Positions 12,484 through 23,941 of a stretch of 64,000 nt of DNA are shown here, piece after piece; within the stretch, counting starts at the first letter, position 1, and every line of letters begins with the position of its first letter. The DNA lies in contig CM051456.1 of assembly GCA_028274465.1 (NCBI GenBank), positions 2,915,545 through 2,979,544 of the forward strand, in the 5' to 3' direction. The notes below the pieces were generated by a model. That model did not search any database, was not told where the DNA came from, and saw only the letters and a program-made list of their open reading frames with translations. Made by a program: the position numbers and the translations under genes. Source of the DNA: Plantago ovata (lineage: Eukaryota; Streptophyta; Magnoliopsida; Lamiales; Plantaginaceae).

Positions 12484-14639
12484 TCAACAAACACAAAAAA
12501 ACCCCAAATATACTACTTGTGACTGTGAGTCCCAATACAACAGAACACAAAACCAAACTTTTTTCCAATCAATAAATATAAAACAACTACTCTTCTTCTG
12601 AATCTCTATTCACAAACAAGAAAAGGACAAGATCAATCAACAAGAAAACAAAAACCCAGAAAAACCCTTGACCTAATTAGTTCATCCAACTAACTAACAT
12701 AGGCTAATAATAAATCAGTTAATTTTTTTGCGTTTGCGCAGGGAGATAAGAGAACGGAAATGAATGAGAACAAAAAGATCGAGCAGCATTTCTTCTCACC
12801 AGAAACTGATGATGACTCGATTAAACACAGTCACGCACACAGATTGAAGGAGAAGAAGCAATCGGGTTTTGTGGATAAGATTTTCAGATTTGAGCATATA
12901 TATATATAGAAACAGAACAAGTTTTTGGGTTGTTTGAGGAAAGTGAGCTGAGCTGAAAAAGAAAAAGAAAGATTGTAACAGAAATAAAGGGAGAGAAAGT
13001 GGCGCAAGTGTGTTTTTAGGGTTGTTCACTGGATAATACTGTATCCATCGATTACAAGATTATTATTATTATTTTTTTAATTATTCATCCATCCGTACCG
13101 TTAATAATGTGACATTTAAATTTAACATTTTAATTCGACTTTAATCACTGAGTACTCATAAATAATATTGAATAAAATTCAATAAAATTATAGTTTTATG
13201 GTAGTAAAGTTTGTCTAATTTTATAACTTTATTAAGTTTTTATCTAGTGTACTGTATATAGTTATATAGTCAAAATCGATTTAGAAAATTCAAATGACAC
13301 ATTATATAACGTCCCGATCACTAATGAGCCGAAGTTACTGTTGAGTTACTCTTTGGAGAAATACGATGGCCACACAAATCAACACGTATTCTTTTTCATG
13401 CATTTTGTTCTCACTCGTGTGCTCACCGAGAACTCTTTTTATAATTGCTCCAGAGTCAAAGCTAAACATACATAACTCTAGAAGTCTTACAGATGAACTC
13501 CCAGAAATAGAAATGCAGAGCATCTTATAAATATGACCAACACTTTTTATCCATTTAAACTACTCGTCTTTTTTATTTTAGATTCTATACATTTGCTTTT
13601 TGAATCGGAGTTTTTGGAAGTTTGTATAATGAGTGTAGTAATAGAGTTAAATTACTCTAGAGTTGGCTATATCCATTTAAACTACGCGCGCATGATCCAT
13701 AATAAAGTTATATAAAGATTTTTCAGAAAAGAAAATAAGAAAATGTAAATAATTAAAAAAGGGATAGAAATGGAATATAGGTAAAGAATTAAGAAAAAGG
13801 AATGAGTATTTGTTTGAGGCGTTACACATTATTTATTTTATCTATGTGGTATTATTTATTTATTAAGTTTCTGTTTGGATGGAATTTGTTGGTTCGAGGG
13901 AGGTCGACACGTGTCGGGTGATGACTCGAGAGATATTACATTGGTTTGGGTGTGGTGGGCTGGCTGGCACATAGGTTTGGATTTTCCTATTCATTGATCC
14001 ATTTATTTGTTTATAGAGAGCCCACTGGTTTATTTCTTATTACTTGGAGCTAGCATAGAGTAGCATTGCCCATTTGCATGTATATTATTTTAACTTTTTT
14101 ATTTTGTCCCTTGTCCTTTTTGTCTTTGATTATATGGTTTTTATTTGGTTTCCTGAGATTCAGGGTATCTTTTCCTTATCATGTGCCGTAAGTGACCATA
14201 ATTCAGTTAGGTTTTTTTCTTTATTATTTTTTTTAAGTAGTTAAATATGAAAATTGGATCTTGAGTTTTGTCAGGAGAAAAATAAAAATTAACGTTACTG
14301 ATCTAAGTTGATCTGTTGCACTTAATTAATTAAGGTGTTCTTGATTCTGCTTTTGGATAATACGGAATATGATGATAACTTGAGATAAGATTTATTATAT
14401 ATTTATTGTATTGTACGAGTATAATTTAATAATAATTTATGATTAAAGTTTGTAAAAATGTTAATTTTAAGAAAGATGTTAATAAAATGAGGAAGTAATC
14501 CATATATTGTGGTTCTGTTTTACTTTTTTCTTTTTCCATTTCATTAACTTTCTATGTTTTCTTCTTTGTCTATCATCATCTTCAGTTAAACACTCTAACA
14601 AAACCCTTTATTCTATTAAGACAATCATATGGAAATTAT
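12484..14639. other. Carrier 5' leader and promoter, then AT-rich spacer
   Basis: 12484-13030 is probably leader and promoter of the minus-strand carrier. A TATATATA run near 12897-12908 would be a TATA-like candidate. A G-box (CACGTG) sits at about 13909 inside GACACGTGTC. Nothing else coding can be supported. Confidence 0.45.
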
Positions 14640-14640
14640 A

Positions 14641-14703
14641 AGGTGGTATAGTGGTAACGGTGATGGAGTAGCACATGAAAAGTAATTGGGGTTCAAATTT
14701 TGA
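14641..14703 (+). repeat. tRNA-derived SINE-like remnant
   Basis: GTGGTATAGTGGTAACGG resembles a polymerase III box A, and GGGGTTCAAATTTTGAC about 30 bases later resembles box B. The anticodon and acceptor arms do not fold as a tRNA, so a SINE head is the better reading. Confidence 0.4.
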
Positions 14704-14892
14704 CGGAACCATAAGTTATATAGGCATAATTGAAGTTATAAGGTTGGTATAGACGTATTTATATTGTAATGGAATAGTGTACGTGTAAAAGTAGCAGAGG
14801 CGAAACTATGTAGAGAAGGATCCTGTGCAACGCACGGGGTCAAATTTGAAAAAACAATATAGTAGTAGTATTATTAAGTTTTGAAGTTGACC

Positions 14893-15024
14893 AATGAGGT
14901 CTAGCTCAATTGGTTAGACTGAGGTGTCAAGACTCTAGAGGTCATAGGTTCAAATCTCGCCAAATGCGTGATTATTCATAGTTTATTAATAGCTTTGTAA
15001 TGGTTCAATTATTAAAAAAAAAAT
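14893..15024 (+). mobile_element. tRNA-derived SINE
   Basis: Box A (TAGCTCAATTGG, about 14902) and box B (GGTTCAAATCTCG, about 14947) are spaced as in a tRNA gene. A non-tRNA body follows, ending in a run of ten A at about 15014-15023. This is the structure of a plant tRNA-derived SINE. No convincing target duplication is visible. Confidence 0.65.
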
Positions 15025-15032
15025 TAGGGAAA

Positions 15033-15917
15033 TTATTACATCTACCTCCCTCACTGGAAGCTCTAATCACAAATGTTCCCTTGCTAGTCTAACAATTACA
15101 TCTAACCCCTTTTGCAACCTTTAGCCATTGACCAGTTTATTTTCTTATCTCCAAACTTGACAAAACAAACAATCCCTTAGTCTTTTTCCTATTTTCTTTT
15201 TCCTTTTCTTCTCTTTTTCTTTTTTCTTTTCTTTTCATTTTTTTATTTTCTTTATTTCTTCTCCAAACCTCCGGTACCGGAATCCGATCTCCGGTACCGG
15301 AGTGGAGCTCCGGTCGAAGCTTGTAGCAAGCTCCGATTTGGAGCCAGCAGCAAGCTCCAGATCGGAGCTTGCTGCTGCTTCGATCGGGAGCTTGCAGAGC
15401 TGCTCCGATCGGAGCAGAAGCAAGCTCCGCTCTGGAGCTTGCTGTAAGCTCCGGCCGGAGCTGCTGCTCCAGATCGGAGACAGCTCTGTCTCCGATCTGG
15501 AGGCCGGATTCCGTTGAAGAAAAAGAAGATGAAAAAAAAAATATTAAAAAATATTAAAATTTGGGACTTGTTTTGAATTTTAAATTTGTGGGGGTTTACT
15601 TTACAATAATATTTGAGACCTTTTTACAATTTAAATAAGTTATGTGGGTTTATTTTATATTAAATAGTGTTAATATTGTGGAATAGAAAAGTTTTGAGGC
15701 AAATGTGTAATAAACATAAATTTAGGTTGTTTGGGCTTTATTGAAATCTGATAATTATGCAGGGGCAAAATTGTACTTTCCAGACTTTAATTCGGGAAAA
15801 GTCAAGATCGTGGGCCTATATGTAATTGTTTCAATCTAACAGGGAAAGTTATGTAATTGTTGATCTAAGGAGGTAACATCCGTAATTGATGAATCTAACA
15901 GGGGGTCTGGATGTTGA
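15033..15917. repeat. Dispersed TIR repeat, copy 1
   Basis: This copy shares long stretches with the element at 48103-49354: TTTGGGACT(T/C)(G/A)TTTTGAA, GTGTTAATATTGT, a GGCAGGGGC-like segment and AAAGTCAA(G/A)(A/G)TCGTGGG. Its ends are loosely inverted (ATTACATCTACC on the left; a TGGATGTT end on the right). The centre (15275-15505) is a dense array of palindromic AGCTCCGATCGGAGC-like words that makes spurious reading frames. No transposase is present. Confidence 0.55.
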
Positions 15918-16199
15918 AGTTGGATACATGTTAATTTGTTTGGGTTAATCTATGAGTCATTTCTTCGGTTAAGAAGGTTTAATTAGGGAATTAGTTTATT
16001 TCTTTATTAATTTTGCATTTGTATAATTTTATTTCTCTGTTGTTAATTTTATTTATTTTTTTAATTTTTTTTTCTTTTTACATCAGAACACTAACAATTA
16101 AGCTAAATCAAAAGCCAGAAAAGGCACAATCACAACAGGCGGACGATCCTTAAGTTATTTCATCCGTCTCACAAAATATTTATCCACTAGGGTTAATTT

Positions 16200-16345
16200 T
16201 TCTAGTATACTTTCTCCATTTTTTCAATATAAATGACTCATTTTCATTATTTTTTATCAATAGATTTTTTCTTTAATTACAAATTACTTTTAAACTATAA
16301 TAATACAATATTTAACGAAATTATATGATGTTACCAAAACTGCAT
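16200..16345. repeat. Partial Stowaway-like MITE
   Basis: The stretch ATTACAAATTACTTTTAAAC ... TTTAACGAAATTATATGATG matches the left half of the Stowaway copies seen elsewhere in the window. The matching right half is missing. Confidence 0.45.
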
Positions 16346-16974
16346 CTTAGCTTAAAATATGGTGTCATATTTTTTATGTCTACTTTTTTGTTTAAAAATT
16401 TATATCGTGAAATTTTTTAAAACTTATTTAAATGGAACACACGGATTGATAAAAGTTTCTGGCTTCGTCCCTGAAAAGTAGGGTAGTTAAAAATAAAAAA
16501 AAATTAAAAAAGAAAAATTAAAACAATCATACACGCGGTAGTGGATATGCAACATGCTAGATTCTGCACCGTCCCATTGTTTGCTATATGCACCTAAGTT
16601 CTCATTCTATTTTATACGTGAAAACTACTACAGTAAGAATGAAAAATGTTCGATCATTCTTATCGGTGAGCTATTGTTTTCTCAAGTGATATAACTTTCA
16701 CATTTTCGAATCGCTCAATTCGAAACTTTTAACCATTAAAATTAAATGATGATGGATGTTTTATCTTCAAATCGTCATTCAAATTCAATGTATCAACTAA
16801 AATGTCTTATTCGTGAAGAAAGGTCCCCATTTAGTGATAATACTTTCACATTTCCGAGTCGCTCAATTCGAAATTTTTTACCATTAAATGATGATGAATC
16901 TTATATCTTCGTATTTGTCATCAACCAATGGATCCATCAACCAAAAAATAAAATATCATATTCGTGAAAAAAGG

Positions 16975-17475
16975 GTGGTGTGTGTTTTGTTGTTGTCGAG
17001 AAGGACGGACAGACTTCGTTTTGTTGGGAGTCTCTTGGTCTTGACGCGTGCACCTGCGGTTACGTGTTTGTTTTTTCCGTTCATTTAAGCAAGAGGGTTG
17101 ATATCAAATGGGAATTGGATCGGTTTTCGACTGTCACTCCTATGAGTTGGAAGTGGGGTTGTGATGCTGCATCATCGCTCTGGGAACTATGGGAGTGTGG
17201 GCTCATTGATACCGAATCACAGGCTTTGGTCTGGAGTTCGGCGAGCCATAGTTTCACAGTCTGAGGTTCAATTTGAGATTCTCCAGCGATTATAGCGTTG
17301 CTATAGTATTTTGGATTTCGTGCCGATTTGATATTTCATTTAGCTTTTCTCGCTATTTGGGACCTCGTTTGTACTTGAGCATTGGTGATACACCTTGTAT
17401 TATGATTGGGGTATACCTCTCTTACTCTTGTACACTATTTTTGGGTTTAATGAACTTTTTGCCGTTTCAAAAAAA
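16975..17475 (+). mobile_element. 5'-truncated LINE (non-LTR retrotransposon) insertion
   Basis: The segment is bounded by a perfect 17-bp target duplication, ATATTCGTGAAAAAAGG, at 16958-16974 and 17476-17492. Its 3' end has TTAATGAACTTTTTGCCGTTTC followed by A's, typical of plant L1-like 3' ends. Only about 500 bp survive, and no reverse transcriptase domain remains. Confidence 0.85.
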
Positions 17476-17993
17476 ATATTCGTGAAAAAAGGTTACCACT
17501 TAGTGTGATTGTATCAGATATGTAATATGGCGTGTTAAACAATTTTGTAAATAATGAAGAATTGGATACGCATAGCGGTTACACTGGTATGGCGCTGTGT
17601 CTGTGCCATTTCGTGTCCTTAATTTTCTCAAAAATTCATATCACGTACTCCTATCGGATACGTATCGCCGTATCCGTATCCATAAAACAAAGTGTCGATG
17701 AATTAGAATTGTGGTCGCTATAATATATCTCTCTTTATTTATAGGTTACAAATTTAAAATATTACTTATCTATTTTATCTATATATTTTGTATCAGTAAT
17801 ATATTTATCTATTTTGTGATCAAGTAATACTTATCTATTTTAAAGCCATGCCTGCAACACATATAATCCACGTTTCAGCCTTTAAAGCCACCTCAGCCTC
17901 CACCGCTTAATTAACACTCACCTCCACATAAATACGTCTCATCGCCCCTCAATTGATCACCATCATAACAGAATAAAAATTAAGGTAGAAAAA

Positions 17994-18895
17994 ATGGAAG
18001 TAGCACTAAGAGACATGGGATTCGATGATACAATGCTGTCGACAACCCAGGAAATGATGGACCTCATGGACGAGGACGACGTCGGCTCCAGAAAGGCATC
18101 TCAACACCACCACCCTTCATGGCCTTCATGCGCGTCGTCAAGGCCATGAAGTCGACCCCTGCCAACGTGATCTAGTATCCGGACGCGTACCACTTCATCC
18201 TCGACATGCCGGGGCAAAAACTGCCCGAGTCAGATCAAAGCCCATATCGAGGGCGACAACATGTAACATGTTAGTAGTAATCAGTGGTGAGCCGAGGACG
18301 AGACATAGGGGCGGAGCTATTAAGGGGCAGGGTAGTGCTGCACTACCCTTTTTTTTTTCCTTATAGTATATGTTTATTTTTGAAATTTCTTGCATATTGT
18401 ACTACTCATTGACAGTATTTGTTGTTTTTCTTTTCCAAATTGCACATAAATTATGGATGGTTAGGTTTGAAATTTCAAATATTTTCTATTTATCATATAA
18501 AAAAGTTATCCTACCATAAATAATAAAAAATATTTTCGTATATATGCGCACTAGGCGATATTCTTTCTTGGCTCCGCCCCTGACGAGACGGGAGACGAAG
18601 AAGGAAGGTGCCAAGTACTTGAGCATGGAGAGGAGAAAGGGGGAAGATGATGAAGAAGTTTTTGTTGCCGGATAATGCGGATAAGGACAAGGTCTCAGCG
18701 GTTTGCGAAGATGGGGTGTTGACGGTAGTGGTGGAGAAGGTGAAGGCACCGGAAGTTAAGAAGCCGAGGGTTATTGAGGTTAAGATTGGAGGTGGAGAGG
18801 ATCATCGTGATGAGGTGAAGATAGGCGAGAGTGGTGGTGGAGATTGGCATGACACGGCTGGGAGTCATGGTGATGCCGGCACTGGTAGGTGGTGA
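17994..18895 (+). pseudogene. Class II small heat-shock protein pseudogene, split by a MITE
   Basis: The opening MEVALRDMGFDDTM and following residues resemble the N-terminus of cytosolic class II HSP20. After about 40 codons the frame breaks. Recognisable class II pieces continue in other frames (VVKAMKSTPANV, then a stop, then YPDAYHFILDMPG, then KAHIEGDN and VVISGEP). A hAT MITE (18305-18581) then interrupts the alpha-crystallin domain. Homology resumes at about 18590 ([13 protein letters not shown]) and in the frame from 18647 ([39 protein letters not shown]). It ends in a Gly/Asp/His-rich extension that functional relatives lack. At least one stop, several frameshifts and the insertion make it a pseudogene. 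The intact paralogue follows 1.2 kb downstream. Confidence 0.88.
18305..18581. mobile_element. hAT-like MITE inside the HSP20 pseudogene
   Basis: A perfect 8-bp target duplication GACGAGAC lies at 18297-18304 and 18582-18589. The ends are perfect 11-bp inverted repeats, AGGGGCGGAGC and GCTCCGCCCCT. The length is about 277 bp with no coding capacity. Confidence 0.92.
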
Positions 18896-18969
18896 TGAGT
18901 GGTGATGATCAGAGCCATGGGGATGGTGCGGAACAGGCGGCGCCAGCGGTACTGTAAATGTAAATCTGT

Positions 18970-19925
18970 AATAGTATTATGGCTACCTATGGTATAGAAG
19001 GCAGTAGTAATTATCTGGACTTCGTGAATTTTGTGTGTGTGTGTGTTGCTGTTTTAGTGCTCGTGTATGTGTAAGTTATGTAAGCATATGAAATATAATG
19101 GTATAATGGTCTACATGCCCAATCTAATATATTATACTCCAACTTCTATACTACTCATTTACAACCGATAATATAGGCTCTCTGTTTTGTTTTCTTTGTC
19201 TGAGAATTTGTTATTTTAAATTCAATTCAAACCAGTTCAAATGCATTAAGTTCAATTTAATTTAGATTTATTCAATATTATTTTGTACTACAAGTAAGTT
19301 TAGCATTTTGTACTACAAGTAAGTTTAGCTCAATTCAAGTTCATTCAGTTTGGTTCAATTCAGTCTCTTCAGACGAAAGAGAAGAGAGCTTTAACCATTG
19401 TACTCCAGAAAGTATCATAGTTTCTCAAGTGATCATCAAACTTGATTTTTTTAAATTGCTGATCTTTTAAAAAGAAAAATATAGCATTTTAATACAATTT
19501 CTCAAAAACAATTCTTGAATGTAAGTAGGAGAAATTTACAATGAACATAAGTTTAAAAAGTAAAATAAAAGTTTTAACCTGGACGGAAGGAATAGTAATC
19601 ACTTGCATAAAGGTAAAGGTGCATCACCAGTTTTCCTAGCGAAAAAGTGACTAAATATTTAATCGCAAAAGTGACTAAATATATTTAATTAAATGATGAT
19701 ACTTTTAGGTACATAAGTACATTAACGTGAAAAATTCAAATTTTATCTATATATACATTACGTGCAACATTTATAAAATTCGAGTACAATTCTTATCGGT
19801 CCAAGGCCAAATTAAAGTAGAGTAGGACCTAATCTCCCTCACATTCTGCCACGTACGTTCCTGGGAAGACCATTTCATAATTCATTCATAAACCAGAAAC
19901 TCCTAGAAACGACTACTCTGCTCTA
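18970..19925. other. Spacer and promoter upstream of the intact HSP20 gene
   Basis: The stretch holds a short (GT)n run near 19035-19047 and AT-rich DNA with a short direct repeat (TTTTGTACTACAAGTAAGTT near 19283 and 19305). No gene is supported. Confidence 0.5.
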
Positions 19926-19983
19926 ATTTCCCTCCAGAAAGTTCTTCTTCCTTCTCTCAGCTTCCACTCTCTTCCCTATAAAA
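19890..19983 (+). promoter_or_regulatory. Heat-shock promoter: HSE cluster and TATA box
   Basis: AGAAAGTTCTTCTTCC at about 19936-19951 contains alternating GAA/TTC blocks of a heat-shock element. Further AGAA blocks occur at 19895 and 19905 (CCAGAAACTCCTAGAAACG). TATAAAA at 19977-19983 follows, about 110 bp before the start codon. This is the expected layout for a heat-shock-factor-driven HSP20 gene. Activity is inferred. Confidence 0.75.
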
Positions 19984-20092
19984 TTCCCCAATTCATCACT
20001 CTGCTTCACACCAAAATCAATCGATCAATCAATTCAGCTACATAGAAGTTCAAATTTCTCTCAATTCGGGTTCAATTTCATCAGCAGCTCCA

Positions 20093-20569
20093 ATGGATCT
20101 CCGTCTACTCGGATTCGACTCGCCTCTGTTCCACACAATCCACAACATCCTCGACCACGACGACTCCGACACCAGCACCAAGTCCGGCAGCACTCCGACC
20201 AAAACCTACGTCCGCGACGCGAGGGCCATGGCAGCCACTCCGGCGGACGTGAAGGACCTTCCTAACTCATACGTGTTCGTGATCGACATGCCTGGGCTCA
20301 AATCAGGCGACATCAAGGTCCAGATCGAGGAAGACAATGTTTTGGTTATCAGCGGCGAGCGGAAGAGAGAGGAGGAGAAGGAAGGTGTCAAGTACGTGAG
20401 GATGGAGAGGAGGATGGGAAAGTCTATGAGGAAGTTTGTGCTGCCGGAGAATGCCGACACTGATAAGATCGCTGCGGTTTGTCAGGATGGGGTTTTGACT
20501 GTTAATGTGGAGAAGAAGGCTCCTCCTCAGCCTAAGAGGCCAAGGACTATTGAGGTCAAAATTGCCTAG
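20093..20569 (+). CDS. Cytosolic class II small heat-shock protein (about 17.5 kDa)
   Basis: This intact single-exon gene encodes 158 residues. It is an ATP-independent chaperone that binds unfolding proteins and forms oligomers. The N-terminus [13 protein letters not shown] is the class II signature. The alpha-crystallin domain covers about residues 45-150, including [32 protein letters not shown] and GVLTVNVEK. The C-terminal tail carries IEVKIA, the class II form of the I-x-I/V anchoring motif. Start choice is clear: the leader is rich in CAATT and TCTC words and lies downstream of a TATA box, and homology begins at this ATG. It lies 1.2 kb from a decayed paralogue, so the locus is a tandem duplicate with one dead copy. 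Confidence 0.97.
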   Translation: MDLRLLGFDSPLFHTIHNILDHDDSDTSTKSGSTPTKTYVRDARAMAATPADVKDLPNSYVFVIDMPGLKSGDIKVQIEEDNVLVISGERKREEEKEGVKYVRMERRMGKSMRKFVLPENADTDKIAAVCQDGVLTVNVEKKAPPQPKRPRTIEVKIA

Positions 20570-20904
20570 ATTTGTGGTTTGCTTTTAATTTTGAGATGGT
20601 ACTTTGATCTGATTAATCAGTGAGTCTGTGTTTAGTGTTTGATGATGAGTCCTGTTTGGGTGTTAATAAAAGAGTGTTTGTAAGTTATAACTCTGTTTTA
20701 GTGTTTCTTTCAAAATGTTTTCTTCGTTTTAGAAAAAACACACAATATTACTCAGACTGGTCTATCTAGGCAATAAAACCTCTTAACATCAAATGTGGGG
20801 AGGAAATTAATTTCATCCGCATTCTTAGGTTCATATTTGAACTAATATAAGTAATTAACATGATTCTGTCAACCTTATCTTTCTTTGATGCCCTCTCCAT
20901 TTTC

Positions 20905-23620
20905 ATGGAAAACTCTCCAGCAAAAATTTGTTTCTTGTTAATATTATTATCCTCTCTCGCCTGCACATGTGTAGCAGTACAAGTTTCCCATGATGGGAGG
21001 GCAATTACAATTAACGGACAACGACGGATCCTTGTTTCAGGATCGATTCATTATCCACGAAGTACACCAGATATGTGGCCTGATTTGATAGATAAAGCCA
21101 AACAGGGTGGATTAGATGCTATTGACACCTATGTATTTTGGAACGCCAACCAGCCTTTGGAAAACAGCTATGATTTTACCGGGAACTTGAATTTGATCAG
21201 GTTTATCAAAACAATCCAGGCTGCGGGACTTTATGCTGTTCTTCGAATTGGACCCTATGTTTCTGCTGGATGGAACTATGGGTATGCTTTGTAACTTTAC
21301 CAGAAAGTCTTGCTAAACGCTAATATTTATAATAAATTTGCCAATGTTAACAACAATATTTCTCGTATTTAATTAATTATTCATGCAGAGGGCTTCCTGT
21401 TTGGCTGGATTCTTATGGTAAATGTCAAGTTCGCACTAACAATATTGTTTACATGGTAAGTGTTTCGGCCTAATCTACATACTTTTATGACAAGAGTAAA
21501 GAAAATTCATAGTTTTGATATAAATTTATATATATATGCAGAGTTACATGCAAAACTTTACAACTTATATTGTCAACATGGTTAAACAAGAGAACCTGTT
21601 TGCATCACAAGGAGGACCCATTATTCTTGCACAGATTGAAAATGAATATGGGAATGTGATTTCATCCTATGGAGATGCTGGAAAAGCATATCTGAACTGG
21701 TGTGTGGATTTTGCTGAATCGCTTGATATAGGCGTGCCATGGATTATGTGTCAACAAAGTGATGCTCCACAACCAATAATAGATACGTGCAACGGGTTTT
21801 ACTGCGACCAGTTCACACCAAATAACCCAAACAGTCCAAAGATGTGGACAGAGAACTGGACCGGATGGTTTAAGGACTGGGGTGGTAAAGATCCACATAG
21901 GACAGCTGAGGATCTTGCATTTGCTGTTGCTCGGTTCTTCCAATCTGGAGGCACTTTCATGAATTATTACATGTACCATGGTGGAACAAATTTCGGTAGG
22001 TCTGCTGGCGGTCCATACATCACCACATCGTACGATTTTGATGCCCCACTGAATGAATACGGTGGTTTCAATCAACCAAAATACGGTCACTTGCAGGAGC
22101 TCCATGGTGTGTTACATTCCATTGAGAGGATTCTAACTTATGGCAATGTTACCAACAATTACCTTGGCAACTCTGTCCAGATGACAATTTACACTCTCAA
22201 TGGAACTTCAAGCTGTTTCTTTGGCAATGTAAACCAAACTATAGATGCAACTGTAACTTACAACCGAATTCGCTACACAGTGCCTGCGTGGTCTGTTAGT
22301 ATTCTTCCAGATTGCAAAACAGTTGTTTACAACACTGCCAAGGTAAATACTCAAACTACTTTGATGGTGAAAAATTTTAACCACCAACAAGACGAACCTG
22401 CTGCTTTCAATTGGACTTGGAAGCCTGAACCTATTTTAGGCCCACAGGAAGTGGGAAATTACCATTTCTTTCAGTATGGGGGTGGAATTCCTGAACAATC
22501 CCAGCTATCTTGGAGTTATTACAGTGACTATAATTGGTACATGACAACGGTGAATTTTACCGAGGATGATCCTTTTTTGAAGAGTGAAATAATGACTCTC
22601 AGAGTGACTGGTGCTGGGTACATAATGCACGCATATGTCAATGGAGAGTACCTCGGTTCGAAGTGGGCTAGAATTGACGTTGAAAGGTATGTGTTTGAGA
22701 TGAATGTGAAGCTAAACGCCGGAACCAATAACATATCAATACATAGTGTGACAATTGGGCTACCGAACAATGGTGCATTTTTCGATGATAGAAGAGCGGG
22801 GCTAACCAGACCAATCGAGCTAATCGGAACTAATATCACGATAGATTTAGCAAATTATAGATGGTATGTCTACGGGGGACTTCACTCAGTAATAGAGGGT
22901 GCATTAATTTTGCACGCACTACGTCTGGATTCAAGTGCAACCCGCATTCCATGGCAAACTGATGATCTTCCAACTTATAGGAGGATGACTTGGTACAGAA
23001 CAACATTCCAGACTCCAAGTAGCAAAGATCCTGTTGTACTGGACCTGCAAGGACTGGGTAAGGGTATCATTTGGGTGAATGGCATTCATCTGGGTCGCTA
23101 TTGGCCGGGTTACATAGCTGAAAATGGATGTTCCACTGACCCATGCGATTATCGCGGTCCATATACCAGTAGCAAATGTGCCACAAATTGTGGCCAACCT
23201 ACCCAAAGATGGCATCATGTGCCACGGTTCTACTTGACTGACGGAAACTTCTTGAGGGAGAATGAAACCAATGAATTGGTTCTCTTTGAAGAACTTGGAG
23301 GAGATATTGGCAGAGTGAACTTTCAAACTGTTGCAGTTGGAACCGCATGTGGCAATGCGTATGAGGGCAAAAGTATGGGCTTGTCGTGTGAGAATCGTAT
23401 GATTTCAGACATCAAATTTGCGAGTTTTGGTGATGTAACTGGAACTTGTGGTTCATTTAAAAAAGGCACCTGTCAAGCCTCCTGGGATGTGGTCTCAATC
23501 GTAAAAAAACAATGTGTTGGGAACTTAGCATGCTCGATTCAAGCCTCAGAGAGTGTGTTTGGATCCACAAACTGTGCAGAAGGTGTTGAGAAAAGACTCG
23601 TTGTGGTGGCTATCTGTTAA
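20905..23620 (+). CDS. Secreted plant beta-galactosidase (GH35) with C-terminal SUEL lectin domain
   Basis: Three exons, 20905-21281, 21389-21455 and 21542-23620, join in frame to about 840 residues. A hydrophobic signal segment ([18 protein letters not shown]) precedes the GH35 catalytic domain, so the product should go to the apoplast or cell wall. Family motifs include [15 protein letters not shown], the acid/base segment [14 protein letters not shown] and the nucleophile segment [11 protein letters not shown] galactose-binding-like region and a Cys-rich SUEL lectin domain (about the last 85 residues, ACGNAYEG to VVVAIC) follow. Two normally conserved pocket motifs are changed: WNxHEP is WNANQP, and CAEWNYGG is SAGWNYGG. 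The final exon is 2.1 kb without introns, whereas most plant relatives have many. An in-frame ATG exists 45 bases upstream (20860); 20905 is preferred because the signal peptide starts there. The family resembles BGAL7/15, but activity on ordinary galactosides is uncertain. Confidence 0.93.
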
Positions 23621-23941
23621 CATTTCCTGGCCCGATCGAATCTGTTTGTTTTAGACCAAAGCTTTAATTTTGGCATAGTCAGGGGAGGATAGTGTGTAAT
23701 GCAGTCGTTAAGTTAAAGTTTGCAGGTCTCACTTGTAAGCATGTCCCTCTGTCCAAAATCAATTGCATTAATTATTTTAACAACTTCTTAATTTGACTAT
23801 AAATTACTCTTGAACTAGAGGGAAACATACACCTTAAATAATTTATTTTCTAGGGGTGCTTTTGCTCTTCATTAAAAGTTAAATCTAGTACTGTGCATAT
23901 TACAGGTATAATAATACAAATATTTCTGGGCGTGAGAGAGA

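Noticed and set aside
15235..15557. Overlapping frames on both strands with repeated SELAASS-like words
   Set aside because: They come from the palindromic AGCTCCGATCGGAGC array. There is no gene signature.
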